From Pseudomonas hamedanensis (GTDB lineage Bacteria > Pseudomonadota > Gammaproteobacteria > Pseudomonadales > Pseudomonadaceae): DNA of 64,000 nucleotides. Below, piece after piece: positions 50,518 to 60,623 of this stretch; within the stretch, counting starts at the first letter, position 1; each line of letters opens with the position of its first letter. Location: NCBI RefSeq assembly GCF_014268595.2, contig NZ_CP077091.1, positions 3,250,001 to 3,314,000 on the forward strand. The letters run 5' to 3'. The notes beneath the pieces are model-generated. The model was given only the letters and a program-made list of their open reading frames with translations. It did no database searches and was not told where the DNA came from. Made by a program: the position numbers and the translations under genes.

Positions 50518-53264
50518 CCTCCGGGGACAATCTTTTCGGGCGCCTGCTCAAGCGCGCACCGACCGCCGCCCACGAGTTGCCTGATCCGCTCGGCGCGCCG
50601 AGCACCGGTTTGCACCTGTATCTGGACGGCGCGGGTGGCGTCCTGCAAATGGCCGGACCGCTGCGCCATTTGCTGGCGCAGCACCCACCCCACGGCCAGC
50701 CGCTACCGTTGAGTGCGTATCTGCTGGCGCACAGCACGCTGGCCGTTGAGGGACAGCCCCGGGACTGGCAAAGCCAAGTGCTCGACCTCGATTTTTCCAG
50801 CCACGGCGAGCAGCCCCTGCACCTGCGCGGCTGGGTACAGCCGCTGGGCGAAGGCTGGCTATTGCAATTGATCGATATCGCCGACCTGCTGCGCGAACGC
50901 CAACAGTCGCGCCATCGCGAGGCCTGCCAGGCCCTCGCCGCACAGGTCAGCGAGCGCCTGCGCACATGCAGCCTGACACGCTTGCCGGCGGTGCTTGGCG
51001 AACAATTGCAAGCCATCGCGCAACACTGGCACATCCCCTGCCTGGCCGTGGCCTTGCTCGATGAGCAGGGCCAGGGCTGGCAGATACACCAAGCGTTTCA
51101 CCGCCACGATGCTCCGCAACTGTGGCAAGACGGCCAACGTCTGGGTACGGCGCTGGACAGTCTGAACGGCACCGCGCCGCAACGTTTCGGCGCTCATCAT
51201 GGTTTGCAGGAGCACACTCGGGTGCAGGCGATCTTCGCCAGCGCCAACGGTTTCGCCGTGCCGTACAGCAATGATCAAGGGGTGGTGGCGTGGCTGCTCT
51301 GCGGTGTTTACGCCGTCGATCAAGCCGCCCCCTTGCTGACGGACCGGGACTGGCTGTCGTTGGCCGGTGCACTGGCCGGCCCGCTGCTCAGCCGCTTGCG
51401 CGAGCAACGGCATCAGCAGTCGATGGAGCGTCTTGAATCCCTGCAAACCCTGCTCGGCACCGGCTGGTGGGAAACCAGCGATGCCGGCGGGATTGCTTTG
51501 GCGCCATCGCTGGCCGCCACCCTGCACCTCAACGACGCCAGATTGCCCGTCGAAGACTGGCTCAAGCAGATCCATCCCGCCGATCGCGATGAGTTGCGCA
51601 GCCGCTTGCACGCCCTGCAACGGCAAGGAGAAGCGCTGACCTTGTGCGTCCGCCTGCACCACACCGATGCAGGACAATCACCTGCCTGGTACCGCATTCA
51701 GGGCCAAGTCAGCGGTACCGGCGAGCATCGGCGTCTGGTGGGTTTCATGCTCGACATCAGCGACATCCAGAACCAGCAGCAACTGGCCGCTGCCGCTCAT
51801 GCTCGGCTGGACAACCTGATCGCCAGTTCGCCGGCGGTGATTTATGTCCAGCGCTATGAGGAAGGCGCCCTGCACCCGGCGTTTTTCAGCGCCAGCCTGC
51901 AACCCCTGCTCGGCTGGACGCTGGAAGAGTGCAGCGCGGCCGGCCTGATCGAGCGCGTGCACCCCGAAGACCGCGAGGTGTATTTCGAGCGCAGCCGCCA
52001 GTTGCTGCGCGAAGGCTCGGTGCGCACGCGTTACCGGCTGCGTGACCGCCGTGGCGATTATCACTGGTTGCTCGATGAGGCCAGGCTGTTGCGCAACGAT
52101 CTCGGCCTGCCGGTCGAAGCGGTCGGTCTGTGGCTCGACGTTACCGACGCCACTCTGGCCGCCGAGCAGGTTCGGCTGAGCGAAGAACGCTACCGGATTC
52201 TCGTCGAAGACTCGCCCGCGATGATCTGCCGCTACCGCCCGGACCTGACGCTGACCTTTGCCAACCGGCCGCTGGCGACCTATCTGGAATGCACGCCGGA
52301 ACAGGTGCCGGGCATCGACCTGGGCGGCTGGATGTCCGACGAACAACGCAGTGCATTTGTCCAGCGCCTGACCTTGCTGACCCCGCAACAGCCAGTGAGT
52401 ACCGCCGAGATCAGCCTGCAATTGCCTGGTCGTGAACACGCCTGGTGGGTCTGGTCGGATCGCGGTGTGTTCGATGAAAGCGGACAGTTGCTTGAAATCC
52501 AGGCCGTGGGGCGCGACAACACCGAGGTACGCCGCTCGCAGCAGCAACTCACGCAAAGCGCGAAGATGGCCACGCTCGGCGAAATGGCCACCGGCCTTGC
52601 CCATGAAATCAATCAGCCGTTGAACGTGATGCGCATGGCCATCGTCAACGTGCTCAAGCGCCTGAACAACGGCGAGGTGCAACTCGATTACCTGATCGAC
52701 AAACTCAACCGCATCGACTCCCAGGTGCAGCGCGCCGCGAAGGTGGTGGATCACATGCGGGTGTTCGGCCGACGTTCGGAAATCGAGCAACAGCTGTTCA
52801 ACCCCGCTTCGGCCATCGAGGGCACGCTGTCGCTGCTGGCCGAAGGCATGCGCGGCAAAGGCGTGGACCTGCGCATCAGCGCAACCGGCTTCGAGGCTCG
52901 GGTGTGCGGTTACGTCGATCAGCTTGAGCAAGTATTGATCAACCTGATGGTCAACGCTCGCGACGCCCTGCTGGCCAGGCGCGTGAACGATTCCGCGTTC
53001 AAGCCATGGATTTCGATCTATGCCGAACGCGACGAGGAGAACGTGCGGCTGTGGGTCGAGGACAATGGCGGCGGCATCGATCCGCGATTGCTCGAACGGA
53101 TTTTCGAGCCGTTTTTTACCACCAAACCGATCGGTGTCGGCACGGGCCTGGGGCTGTCGGTGAGTTACGGCATCATCGCCAATATGGGCGGACACCTGAG
53201 CGTGTGTAACTCGGTGGAGGGCGCACGGTTTTGCATTGAATTGCCATTGGCGACGGACGCTTAA
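50514..53264 (+). CDS. pprA: PAS-domain sensor histidine kinase PprA
   Basis: 916 residues, no membrane segment seen, so cytoplasmic. A GAF-like region lies at about 150-300, then three PAS-type segments (one ends [18 protein letters not shown]; a second has [15 protein letters not shown]; a third starts [16 protein letters not shown]), then a HisKA domain with His697 in [13 protein letters not shown], and the HATPase boxes [19 protein letters not shown] and [12 protein letters not shown]. It should phosphorylate PprB. The start is TTG, overlapping the previous stop (TTGA), which suggests coupled and low translation. Confidence 0.9.
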   Translation: MTSGDNLFGRLLKRAPTAAHELPDPLGAPSTGLHLYLDGAGGVLQMAGPLRHLLAQHPPHGQPLPLSAYLLAHSTLAVEGQPRDWQSQVLDLDFSSHGEQPLHLRGWVQPLGEGWLLQLIDIADLLRERQQSRHREACQALAAQVSERLRTCSLTRLPAVLGEQLQAIAQHWHIPCLAVALLDEQGQGWQIHQAFHRHDAPQLWQDGQRLGTALDSLNGTAPQRFGAHHGLQEHTRVQAIFASANGFAVPYSNDQGVVAWLLCGVYAVDQAAPLLTDRDWLSLAGALAGPLLSRLREQRHQQSMERLESLQTLLGTGWWETSDAGGIALAPSLAATLHLNDARLPVEDWLKQIHPADRDELRSRLHALQRQGEALTLCVRLHHTDAGQSPAWYRIQGQVSGTGEHRRLVGFMLDISDIQNQQQLAAAAHARLDNLIASSPAVIYVQRYEEGALHPAFFSASLQPLLGWTLEECSAAGLIERVHPEDREVYFERSRQLLREGSVRTRYRLRDRRGDYHWLLDEARLLRNDLGLPVEAVGLWLDVTDATLAAEQVRLSEERYRILVEDSPAMICRYRPDLTLTFANRPLATYLECTPEQVPGIDLGGWMSDEQRSAFVQRLTLLTPQQPVSTAEISLQLPGREHAWWVWSDRGVFDESGQLLEIQAVGRDNTEVRRSQQQLTQSAKMATLGEMATGLAHEINQPLNVMRMAIVNVLKRLNNGEVQLDYLIDKLNRIDSQVQRAAKVVDHMRVFGRRSEIEQQLFNPASAIEGTLSLLAEGMRGKGVDLRISATGFEARVCGYVDQLEQVLINLMVNARDALLARRVNDSAFKPWISIYAERDEENVRLWVEDNGGGIDPRLLERIFEPFFTTKPIGVGTGLGLSVSYGIIANMGGHLSVCNSVEGARFCIELPLATDA

Positions 53265-55258
53265 ATCACCAGGTAAGCCTTGCCGGTCTGACCGCAGGTC
53301 ATGTTGGCGCCGACGTCGACGTCCATCAGGTTGATGCCCAGACTGCTGAGCAGGTTGTTCAACAAGGGGTCGAGCAAGGGGCTGATCAGCCCGGTGACCA
53401 CAGGTAACAAGCGGGTGCTGACATCGCTGATCAACGAGGCCACACCCGTGATGACGGCGCCCAGCGGGTTGCTGCCCACCGGTTTGTAGACGATCAGATT
53501 GATCCCCGCCAGGGTGTTCGACAGGCTGCCGACGATATTGCTGGTCGGCGCCGCGGACTGGATGCTCGGTGGCAATTTGAGGTTGGCGGGCGTGGCGAAC
53601 GGTGTGTTGCTGGAAAAAATCAGATTCTGGGTATTTTCCGCCACGCTGGTGTCGAGTTTGAGGGCGATGCCACCCGCGCCGAATTGAACATGCGTGGCGG
53701 GATTGCAAGTGCCGATGCCGAGAATTTTGTGGCAGGTCACGATACCCAGATCAACCAGCGGCAACGGTGCAACCGTAGGCTTGGCTGCCGAAGAAAACGC
53801 AAGGGTCGGGTCGATCTTGCCAAGCATGAGGTCAGCAACCGAGGTAACGGTGTGCGCGGTCAGGCTTTTGCTGCCGGTGTTGCCCGTCGGGCAGCGGAAG
53901 TCGGTGACATAACTTTCAGCGCCGCCGGCATCCAGTGCGATGTCGATTTGCGGTGACGGCAGCAGCTTCGGGTCGAGCTGTTCGCAACCGGCGCCCAGCA
54001 GGCAACCGAGCGAGTTGAGCGTATCCACCAGATTCAGGCTGAGCAAAGCATTAAGCGTCGGCGTCAGTGTGCCAACCAGTCCCAGCACTGCGTTGCCCAG
54101 CCCCGTCACCCCGGACAACACCGGCAAGTTCACCGACAGCATCGTACGAACCTGCGCCGTGCGCACATAAATCCGGTCCGGCCCCAGCGGGTCGGCCTTG
54201 GCCCGGGCCGGGTCGCCGATGGCGGAAAACTGCGGCGGCTCAATGACCTTCACCCGTACCGTGACACCCGCCAGACCGAGCACATTGACCGGCAAGGTCG
54301 CCGCCACCGCACTTTTGCTGTTGGCCAGTTGCACCACGCCTTGCACCAGTTGCAACAACTGCAGATTCGCATCCAGGCCTGCCGCCGTGGTGCCGGTCTG
54401 CAGTTGCAAAATTTCACCCAGCCTGACCGGCGCGGCGTTGGCCGCCGCCACCTGTAACTGACCCAACGCAGTGATCACCTGGGCCGTCGCGCCATCGAGT
54501 TGCACCACCGTCGCGGCGGCCTGGAGTAATTGGGTCACAGTGGCCTGGGTATTGAGCAACTGTGTGTAATTCCCAGCGGCGACGTTAAGGTTGATCGCCA
54601 GTCGATCAAGGTATTTGAGCAGGTTGATGTCGGTGTTGAGCAGGCCCTCCCAGCCCAGCGCCGTCAGGTTGACGTTGCCGCCGAGCAGCCCGGAAAACAG
54701 CGGATTGAGAATGTTCGAGCGGGCGGTATCGACGCTCGCCAGGGTGCTGCGAATATTCAACTGGGCGATGGTCGGCTGGGGTTTGGCGGCAACTGCCGAG
54801 GCATTGAGGGTGGTGTTGAGGCTGACCGGCGCGGCACTGAACAGCGCCTGCACACCACCGGCGAAACTGCTGATCAGCGTGCGGCTGGCGGCGACTCTGA
54901 CCGCGCCCGACTGGGTGGCATCCAGGGTAAAGGTGCGTAAACCGCTGGCGGCGGTCACCAGCATGCCGCAGGTGGTGGCGAGGGTGTTGCCCGCATTGAC
55001 GATGTAGCCGTTACGCAGCGCGCTTTGCCCGGCGTAAGTGGCCGCTGTCAGCCCCGGCAGACAATTGCCGCCGCGACTGATGGCTTCGAGCGCGGCGTTG
55101 TCCACCACGCGCTGCAATTTACGCTGCTCCATGTACAGGCGGCCTGTGTCGACCACCAGCAGCATCAACACCAGCGCCAGACTGAGCGTGGCGGCCGCCA
55201 TCAAGCCGATCGCGCCGCGTTGCCGGGTCGGGCCGTTGAGTTGCGAACCAGGCAACAT
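53261..55258 (-). CDS. tadG: TadG-like pilus-associated protein
   Basis: 665 residues from ATG 55258 with AAGGAG upstream. The N-terminal TadE/G-type segment (GPTRQRGAIGLMAAATLSLALVLMLLVVDTGRLYMEQRKLQRVVDNAALEAIS) is diagnostic; the rest is a large periplasmic region rich in Leu/Val/Thr/Asn, ending with an [14 protein letters not shown] tail. No clear von Willebrand A domain. Probably anchors or stabilises the pilus base. It is convergent with pprA, overlapping its stop codon by 4 bp, whereas in P. aeruginosa tadG sits on the other side of pprB. Confidence 0.85.
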   Translation of the reverse strand: MLPGSQLNGPTRQRGAIGLMAAATLSLALVLMLLVVDTGRLYMEQRKLQRVVDNAALEAISRGGNCLPGLTAATYAGQSALRNGYIVNAGNTLATTCGMLVTAASGLRTFTLDATQSGAVRVAASRTLISSFAGGVQALFSAAPVSLNTTLNASAVAAKPQPTIAQLNIRSTLASVDTARSNILNPLFSGLLGGNVNLTALGWEGLLNTDINLLKYLDRLAINLNVAAGNYTQLLNTQATVTQLLQAAATVVQLDGATAQVITALGQLQVAAANAAPVRLGEILQLQTGTTAAGLDANLQLLQLVQGVVQLANSKSAVAATLPVNVLGLAGVTVRVKVIEPPQFSAIGDPARAKADPLGPDRIYVRTAQVRTMLSVNLPVLSGVTGLGNAVLGLVGTLTPTLNALLSLNLVDTLNSLGCLLGAGCEQLDPKLLPSPQIDIALDAGGAESYVTDFRCPTGNTGSKSLTAHTVTSVADLMLGKIDPTLAFSSAAKPTVAPLPLVDLGIVTCHKILGIGTCNPATHVQFGAGGIALKLDTSVAENTQNLIFSSNTPFATPANLKLPPSIQSAAPTSNIVGSLSNTLAGINLIVYKPVGSNPLGAVITGVASLISDVSTRLLPVVTGLISPLLDPLLNNLLSSLGINLMDVDVGANMTCGQTGKAYLVI

Positions 55259-55370
55259 GGCGCACTCCTTTGCCGGCGCGATGCCGAGCGCTGCCTCCAT
55301 TGGTGGGCTTGAGTGTAGACGCGGTGGGGCGAGCGTGCTGGCGTCGCGCAATGCCAGTCACCGTAACCCC

Positions 55371-55459
55371 TGTAGGAGTGAGCCTGCTCGCGATAGCGGT
55401 GTGTCGTTCACTTGCTACCTGGCTGATACATCGCTATCGCGAGCAGGCTCACTCCTACA
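55371..55459. repeat. REP inverted pair (TAGGAGTGAGCCTGCTCG family)
   Basis: TGTAGGAGTGAGCCTGCTCG arms at both ends, with spacer CGTTCACTTGCTACC; between tadG start side and the DUF4136 gene end. Confidence 0.85.
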
Positions 55460-55490
55460 AGGGATCTGTGTCTGGCTAGAAAAAGGGGGC

Positions 55491-56048
55491 TCAGCGCGGT
55501 GGATAGTTCGCCAGAATCCGCGCCACCGTTTCGCGGATGGCACTGCTGCGATCTTCCGGGTTCGGCCGGCTGGCGAGCATCTGCTCATCGCTGCCGCGCC
55601 AGACCAGTTTGCCGTCCTTGCCGTCCAGCAGGTCGATCTGCACGGTCGCGACCTTGTAAGTGATGTTGCGCGTCTCGTTGTACATCGGCGCGCCCCAGTA
55701 GCCGTTCCACGGGCCGCCCCAACCGCCGCCGTAATTGGTCGTCACTTGCTGCTGGCGATCCTCGACGATCAGATAAGCCTGCACATTCAGGTCAGCCCTG
55801 GTGCCGGCAGTGGCCGGGCGCAGCCCGCGCTGATCGAGTTGGTCGGCCACTGCCTGGCGGATGCGTTGCTCGGTCAGGTCGCTCTTGATGCGCGGGTCAT
55901 CGGGGCGATATTGCAGGGCAGGTTCTTTCCAGCTCCAGTTGCGATACGCGGCAAAGTCGCGGCTGGCGTCGAAATCATGATTAACCTGGTTGGACGCGCA
56001 CGCAGTGAGCAGCGCGACCATGACCAGTAAAGCGAGACGACGGAACAT
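55491..56048 (-). CDS. DUF4136 lipoprotein 1
   Basis: 185 residues. A lipoprotein signal (ALLVMVALLTACAS, lipobox LTAC) and a DUF4136 domain: DFAAYRNWSWKEP, then [19 protein letters not shown], then DLNVQAYLI, then KLVWRGSDEQML, then AIRETVARILANYPP. A Gly/Trp-rich loop (YGGGWGGPWNGYWG) is in the middle. Envelope protein of unknown role. ATG 56048 has GGAG upstream. A related paralog is directly upstream on the same strand. Confidence 0.85.
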   Translation of the reverse strand: MFRRLALLVMVALLTACASNQVNHDFDASRDFAAYRNWSWKEPALQYRPDDPRIKSDLTEQRIRQAVADQLDQRGLRPATAGTRADLNVQAYLIVEDRQQQVTTNYGGGWGGPWNGYWGAPMYNETRNITYKVATVQIDLLDGKDGKLVWRGSDEQMLASRPNPEDRSSAIRETVARILANYPPR

Positions 56049-56099
56049 GGGCTTTTCTCCGGTTGAAGACATGAACCCGCGGGAGCTTTCAAACAGCCA

Positions 56100-56711
56100 C
56101 TAAGCGGGAGGATACGCCGACAGGGCCTTTTCCACAGCGTCGCGGATCGAGTCGCTGCGCTCGATCTGGTTGCCTTGAGCGCCGGTTTCGGCGCTGGCAC
56201 TCCAGACCGGTTGACCGGTGCCCGCGTCAAACAGCTCAACCCGCACCACGACGACTTGCTCCTGGTAAGTGCGCACGATCGGCACCGTGTTGTACATGCC
56301 GTAACCGCGTCCATATCGATCATAGCCGCCGTAGCCACCGTAGGAGCCATAATCGTCGCGCACCTGGCGCAAACGGGTTTCCAGATGCAGGTTTGCGCTG
56401 ACCCAAAGATCGGCCGGGCGATGATCGTGCAGCGGACGCAAGCCGCGCTGGTCGAGGGCATTGCTCACGGCTTCGGCCACCTGCGCCGAATCGGCCCATG
56501 CGCTGCCTGGCGGCAGTTGCCCGTTGAGCCACGTCCAACTGCGATAGCGTGCGTAATCGCGAGGTGGCGCCGGGTAAGCGCTACGGTCAAACGTGTTGGC
56601 CGCTTGCGCGGGCGCGGGTGGCAAGGGCCGCGACTGCGCCACGTAGGGGTTGCTGCTCTGGCAGGCGGCCAACCCCAGACACATCAGCAATAACCCGGAA
56701 CGAGCGTTCAT
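56100..56711 (-). CDS. DUF4136 lipoprotein 2
   Basis: 203 residues, paralog of the next gene. Lipobox LAAC in [14 protein letters not shown]. The same domain landmarks are [51 protein letters not shown] and [16 protein letters not shown], with a Gly/Tyr-rich loop ([18 protein letters not shown]). Likely a tandem duplication co-transcribed with the other copy (51-bp gap). Confidence 0.85.
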   Translation of the reverse strand: MNARSGLLLMCLGLAACQSSNPYVAQSRPLPPAPAQAANTFDRSAYPAPPRDYARYRSWTWLNGQLPPGSAWADSAQVAEAVSNALDQRGLRPLHDHRPADLWVSANLHLETRLRQVRDDYGSYGGYGGYDRYGRGYGMYNTVPIVRTYQEQVVVVRVELFDAGTGQPVWSASAETGAQGNQIERSDSIRDAVEKALSAYPPA

Positions 56712-56723
56712 GTGAGGCTCCCG

Positions 56724-57473
56724 TCAGATCGGCCGGCAGATCCAGTGCAAGTAGCGCCCAAGCCCGGCGAAGCTTGGGTGACGGCGGTGTGCGAGTTCCA
56801 TTTCGAGCAAATCCGCCAAAGGCGCGCGGCCCTGGAATTCCACCGGCATGTAATCGTGAAAAACCCGCACCCCGCTCTGGCTTTCGACCTGCCACAAACC
56901 GTCGAGTTGCGTTGCCAGCTCCCGCGGGTCGAGTGGCTGCTGCGGGGTCAGGCTCTGTTTTTCGCCGGCCATGACGTTGCTGCGCATTTTCTTGAAATGA
57001 CCCTTGAGCAGATTGCGGTAAATCAGCGCGTCGCGGTTGTAGAACGCCAGCGACAACCAGCCGTCGGGCCGGGTCAGTTGATGCAACACCGGCAGGATCG
57101 CATGGGGTTCGGCCAGCCACTCGAGCACGGCGTGACAGATCACCAGATCGTAAGGTTCAGTGAGTTGCCCTGGCAGCTCCTGCCACGGCGCCTGAATGAA
57201 TGTCGCGCTGTGCCCGGCCTCGGCGAACCGCTGGCGCGCGCCTTCGAGCATTGGCGCGGCCGGCTCGGTGAAGGTGATGTCGTGACCGCGTTCCGCCAGC
57301 CACAGCGACATGTGCCCCAGGCCACCGCCGATGTCGAGCACACGCAACGGGCGATCCGGCAGCGCTTCGGCGAGGTCGGCCTGCAACACCGCGAGACGGA
57401 TCGCGCCTTTGGCACCGCCGTAGATTTTTTCGGCGAACCGCGTCGCCAACTGATCGAAATGCCGGTCGCCCAT
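56724..57473 (-). CDS. cmoM: tRNA 5-carboxymethoxyuridine methyltransferase CmoM (SmtA-like)
   Basis: 249 residues, class I SAM methyltransferase. Motif I is VLDIGGGLGHMSLWLAERGH (about residues 45-64), followed by FTEPAAPML and DLVICHAVLEWL (motif IV region). The N-terminal FDQLATRFAEKIYGGAKGAIRLAVL and FKKMRSNVMAGEKQSLTP match E. coli CmoM, which methylates cmo5U34 in tRNA to mcmo5U. The ATG overlaps the stop of the MazG-like gene (ATGA). Confidence 0.9.
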   Translation of the reverse strand: MGDRHFDQLATRFAEKIYGGAKGAIRLAVLQADLAEALPDRPLRVLDIGGGLGHMSLWLAERGHDITFTEPAAPMLEGARQRFAEAGHSATFIQAPWQELPGQLTEPYDLVICHAVLEWLAEPHAILPVLHQLTRPDGWLSLAFYNRDALIYRNLLKGHFKKMRSNVMAGEKQSLTPQQPLDPRELATQLDGLWQVESQSGVRVFHDYMPVEFQGRAPLADLLEMELAHRRHPSFAGLGRYLHWICRPI

Positions 57474-57775
57474 CAGCTGAACCGCCGTTCGCTGTCGGCG
57501 AGCTTGGCGCGCACCACCTCGTTCATGTCCAGGCCCAACTCGCTGCACAGCAGCAACAGATACAGGACGATATCGCCGACTTCCTGCCCGGCGTGAGCCA
57601 GTTTGTCAGCGGGCAACTGGCGCGACTGGTCTTCGCTCAGCCACTGGAAGATTTCCACCAGCTCGGACATTTCGACGCTGGCGGCCATGGCGAGGTTTTT
57701 CGGGCTGTGAAATTGCCGCCAGTCATTGCGGTCGCGAATGGCGTGCAGGCGTTCGGTCAGTTCAACAAGGTTCAT
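57473..57775 (-). CDS. MazG-like nucleotide pyrophosphohydrolase
   Basis: 100 residues, the short all-alpha iMazG/RS21-C6-like form. Metal-binding acids: SVEMSELVEIFQWL (ExxE) and GQEVGDIVLYLLLLC (ExxD), with FHSPKNLAMAAS before them. It should hydrolyse noncanonical or excess (d)NTPs. ATG 57775 has CAGGAGAG upstream. First gene of a two-gene operon with cmoM. Confidence 0.9.
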   Translation of the reverse strand: MNLVELTERLHAIRDRNDWRQFHSPKNLAMAASVEMSELVEIFQWLSEDQSRQLPADKLAHAGQEVGDIVLYLLLLCSELGLDMNEVVRAKLADSERRFS

Positions 57776-57843
57776 CGGGCTCTCCTGAAGGCGTATAGCT
57801 TCGGGGGGATACCCACCGAAGGCAAGGGTTGCCGGTGAACTAT

Positions 57844-57929
57844 TGTGGGAGCGAGCCTGCTCGCGAAGGCGGCTCATCCAGACTTGATTGGACTGACACG
57901 GCGCTTTCGCAAGCAGGCTCGCTCCCACA
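57844..57929. repeat. REP inverted pair (TGTGGGAGCGAGCCTGCTCG family)
   Basis: Arms TGTGGGAGCGAGCCTGCTCG and CAAGCAGGCTCGCTCCCACA at the two ends. Confidence 0.85.
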
Positions 57930-58014
57930 CACCCCGTGCAAACCTTCTATCATGCAGGGAACTCGGCCGCCCTCGGTGTGGCCCAAGGCTCAGCTCTTTC
58001 ATCAGGATGCACAC

Positions 58015-58308
58015 ATGCGTGTAGAAAGCTTTTTCGAATGGCTCGGCCAGGCGCTCGGCTCGGTGATCCGGTTTATCGTTGATGGCCTCAGTGGCTTGTT
58101 CAATATGCTCAGCAATGCCGGCAGCAACTTTGTCGATGGTCTGGCGCAAACACTGGGGATGGACACGTCGATCATCAGCATTCTTGCGCTGATCATCGGG
58201 CTGATGCTGTTGTGGTCGGCGATTCGCGCGTTCATGAATGCGTCGATCATTGCCGGGATCATCTGGCTGCTGCTGGGGTTGTGGTTGTTGAGCTGGATCA
58301 TCCACTGA
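58015..58308 (+). CDS. Small membrane protein of unknown function
   Basis: 97 residues. An amphipathic N-terminal half (VESFFEWLGQALGSVIRFIVDGLSGLFNML) and two adjacent membrane segments (ISILALIIGLMLLWSAIRAFM and IIAGIIWLLLGLWLLSWII). No family recognised. The ATG has CAGGATG upstream; start choice is moderate. Flanked by REP pairs on both sides. Confidence 0.7.
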   Translation: MRVESFFEWLGQALGSVIRFIVDGLSGLFNMLSNAGSNFVDGLAQTLGMDTSIISILALIIGLMLLWSAIRAFMNASIIAGIIWLLLGLWLLSWIIH

Positions 58309-58321
58309 CACCACCGCCCCC

Positions 58322-58410
58322 TGTGGGAGCGAGCCTGCTCGCGAAGGCGATGGATCATCCAGAACTGATTTGACTGACACAGCGCTTTCGCGAGCAGGCT
58401 CGCTCCCACA
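58322..58410. repeat. REP inverted pair (TGTGGGAGCGAGCCTGCTCG family)
   Basis: Arms match the pair at 57844-57929, so two copies bracket the small membrane protein gene. Confidence 0.85.
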
Positions 58411-58457
58411 TTGAATGGCATGAATCGTTACAATCGCCGCTCCTCCAAGGAGCCTGC

Positions 58458-59807
58458 ATGTCCACTCTGATTGCCGACTGGCGCGACCGCCCGACTCACC
58501 GCAAGGTCTGGGCGCTGGCCGCGCCGATGATTCTTTCCAATATTTCCGTGCCACTGGTGGCGCTGGTCGACAGCACCGTCATCGGTCACTTGCCCCACGC
58601 CCATCAATTGGGTGCGGTGGCGGTCGGCGCCAGCCTGTACACCTTGCTGGCCTGGGCCATGGGGTTTCTGCGCATGGGCACCACCGGGTTTGCCGCACAA
58701 GCCGCCGGACGCAGCGATGGTGCGGCGTTGCGGCAGATTCTGTTGCAAGGGCTTTTGCTGGCGGTGGGACTTGCTATCGTGCTGGGCAGTCTGGGCGTGC
58801 CGCTTAGCGGCGTCGCGCTGCATTTCATGCAACCGTCGGCGGCGCTGGATCAGCTCACTCGGGAATTTTTTCATACACGCCTGTTCGGCCTGCCGGCGGC
58901 GTTGGCGACTTATGCGCTGGTCGGCTGGTTTCTCGGCACGCAGAATGCGCGGGCGCCGCTGGCGATTTTGCTGACCACCAACCTGATCAACATTGCGCTC
59001 AATCTGTGGTTTGTCATCGGCCTGGACTGGGGCGTCGTCGGCTCCGCTCGCGCCTCGGTGATCGCCGAGTGGAGCGGTGCCCTGCTCGGCCTGCTGCTGA
59101 CCCGCACAGCCTTGCGCGCCTATCCGGGACAAATCGTCTGGGCAGCGCTGAAGCGTTGGCAGAGCTGGCGGCCGCTGTTGGCGGTGAACCGGGACATTTT
59201 CATCCGCAGCCTCGCCCTGCAATCGGTGTTCTTTCTGATCACCGTACAGGGCGCCCGGTTGGGGGACGCGACGGTGGCCGCCAACGCGTTGCTGCTTAAT
59301 GGTTTGCTGCTCACGGCCCACGCCCTCGACGGCCTGGCCCACGCCGTTGAAGCGCTGTGCGGGCATGCTATCGGTGCCCGCAATCGCCTCGCCCTGCGCC
59401 GTTCGCTGGTGGTCGCGGGCGGCTGGTCGCTGATTGCCAGCCTCGGTTTCGCCCTGCTGTTTCTCTGCGCAGGTCACCTGTTCATCGAAATGCAGACCGA
59501 CATCCAGAGCGTGCGTGACACCGCCTTCATCTACTTGCCCTACCTGGCCGTGCTGCCATTGATTGCGGTCTGGAGCTACCTGCTCGACGGCCTGTTCATC
59601 GGCGCCACGCGCGCCCGGGAAATGCGCAACGGCATGGTGCTGACGGTGATCCTGCTTGTGCCCTTCGCCTGGGCGCTACAGGGTCTGGGCAATCACGGTC
59701 TGTGGATCTCGTTTCTGCTGTTCATGGTCCTGCGCAGCCTGACCCTCGGCGCACAAGCCTGGTGGCTCAAGCGCAGCGACGGCTGGTTCAGCGCCAAGGC
59801 TCACTGA
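58458..59807 (+). CDS. MATE-family efflux transporter (DinF-like)
   Basis: 449 residues with 12 membrane segments. The N-terminal ALAAPMILSNISVPLVALVDSTVIGHL and AWAMGFLRMGTTGFAAQAAGRSD segments are typical of the DinF branch of MATE exporters, which use Na+ or H+ to expel cationic compounds. AAGGAG before the ATG. Convergent with the DUF4123 gene, 24 bp away. Confidence 0.92.
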   Translation: MSTLIADWRDRPTHRKVWALAAPMILSNISVPLVALVDSTVIGHLPHAHQLGAVAVGASLYTLLAWAMGFLRMGTTGFAAQAAGRSDGAALRQILLQGLLLAVGLAIVLGSLGVPLSGVALHFMQPSAALDQLTREFFHTRLFGLPAALATYALVGWFLGTQNARAPLAILLTTNLINIALNLWFVIGLDWGVVGSARASVIAEWSGALLGLLLTRTALRAYPGQIVWAALKRWQSWRPLLAVNRDIFIRSLALQSVFFLITVQGARLGDATVAANALLLNGLLLTAHALDGLAHAVEALCGHAIGARNRLALRRSLVVAGGWSLIASLGFALLFLCAGHLFIEMQTDIQSVRDTAFIYLPYLAVLPLIAVWSYLLDGLFIGATRAREMRNGMVLTVILLVPFAWALQGLGNHGLWISFLLFMVLRSLTLGAQAWWLKRSDGWFSAKAH

Positions 59808-59831
59808 CGCACGGGCGAACCCGCGCCGGAC

Positions 59832-60623
59832 TCAGCCCATCGCCCCCCACTGGCGCCGCACATGGTCCAGCCGCTCCTGCTGAGTCAACCCTGGTGGCGG
59901 TGGCACCAGCACGGCACGCGGATGGAGCAGGCGCAGCCATAGCCAGCCGTCGAGTATGGCGCGATCGCTGAAGCCCAGCGCCAGGCCTTGCTGCGCATGG
60001 GCGCGGATCGCCGCGTAATCGGTCTCCAGCGCCTGGCACCAGCGCCAGATGTGCTGTTCCAGCAAGCAGGTTTGCAGACGCTCACGTTGACGGCGGGTAA
60101 GGCTTTGCTCGATCCCCAGCGGCTCGACGGCCAAACGCGGATTGCACAGCTGTTGCCAGCCCTGACTGCCGATGGCACGGTCGGCCCAGGTGCCGCCGAA
60201 CCAGCGTAACTGGCGGATCGGCCCGAGCCAGCGGCTCAGCTCCACGGCATCGCAGGCGTCGAAAAAATAGCTCGCGGTCTGGCGATTGTAATAGCTGAGC
60301 AAGGCCCGATGATTCAGGCCGAACGAGACCGTGAGCATGCGCTGCAGATGCTGCAGCAATGGCTGCGCGGCCACCTCACTGATCAGCAACAGGCCCCGCC
60401 AGGTGTTCGGGTCGCGCAGACACAACGCCGTCAGTGCCGGGCTTTCACGCAGGTCGACCAATACCGGGCCATGCTCGCTGAGCGGTTGAAATTCGGTGCC
60501 GTCGAACAGCCGCCAGTGCGGTACAGCGGTAAACCCGGCGCGCAATGTGCGCAAGGCCTGAGGGGCGTCCGGGCCATCGAGCAGCAGCCATTGCGCCAGC
60601 GGTTGCAGCGTCGCGCCGCTCAT
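59832..60623 (-). CDS. DUF4123-domain T6SS adaptor
   Basis: 263 residues. The N-terminal WLLLDGPDAPQALRTLR, then GPVLVDLRESPAL, and the middle HLQRMLTVSFGLNHRALLSYYNRQTASYFFDACDA, then RQLRWFGGTWAD match the DUF4123 (Tap/TEC) adaptors that load effectors on VgrG. The ATG overlaps the vgrG stop (ATGA). In other loci the effector gene follows directly; here the MATE gene is met tail-to-tail after 24 bp, so no effector is present. Confidence 0.88.
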   Translation of the reverse strand: MSGATLQPLAQWLLLDGPDAPQALRTLRAGFTAVPHWRLFDGTEFQPLSEHGPVLVDLRESPALTALCLRDPNTWRGLLLISEVAAQPLLQHLQRMLTVSFGLNHRALLSYYNRQTASYFFDACDAVELSRWLGPIRQLRWFGGTWADRAIGSQGWQQLCNPRLAVEPLGIEQSLTRRQRERLQTCLLEQHIWRWCQALETDYAAIRAHAQQGLALGFSDRAILDGWLWLRLLHPRAVLVPPPPGLTQQERLDHVRRQWGAMG

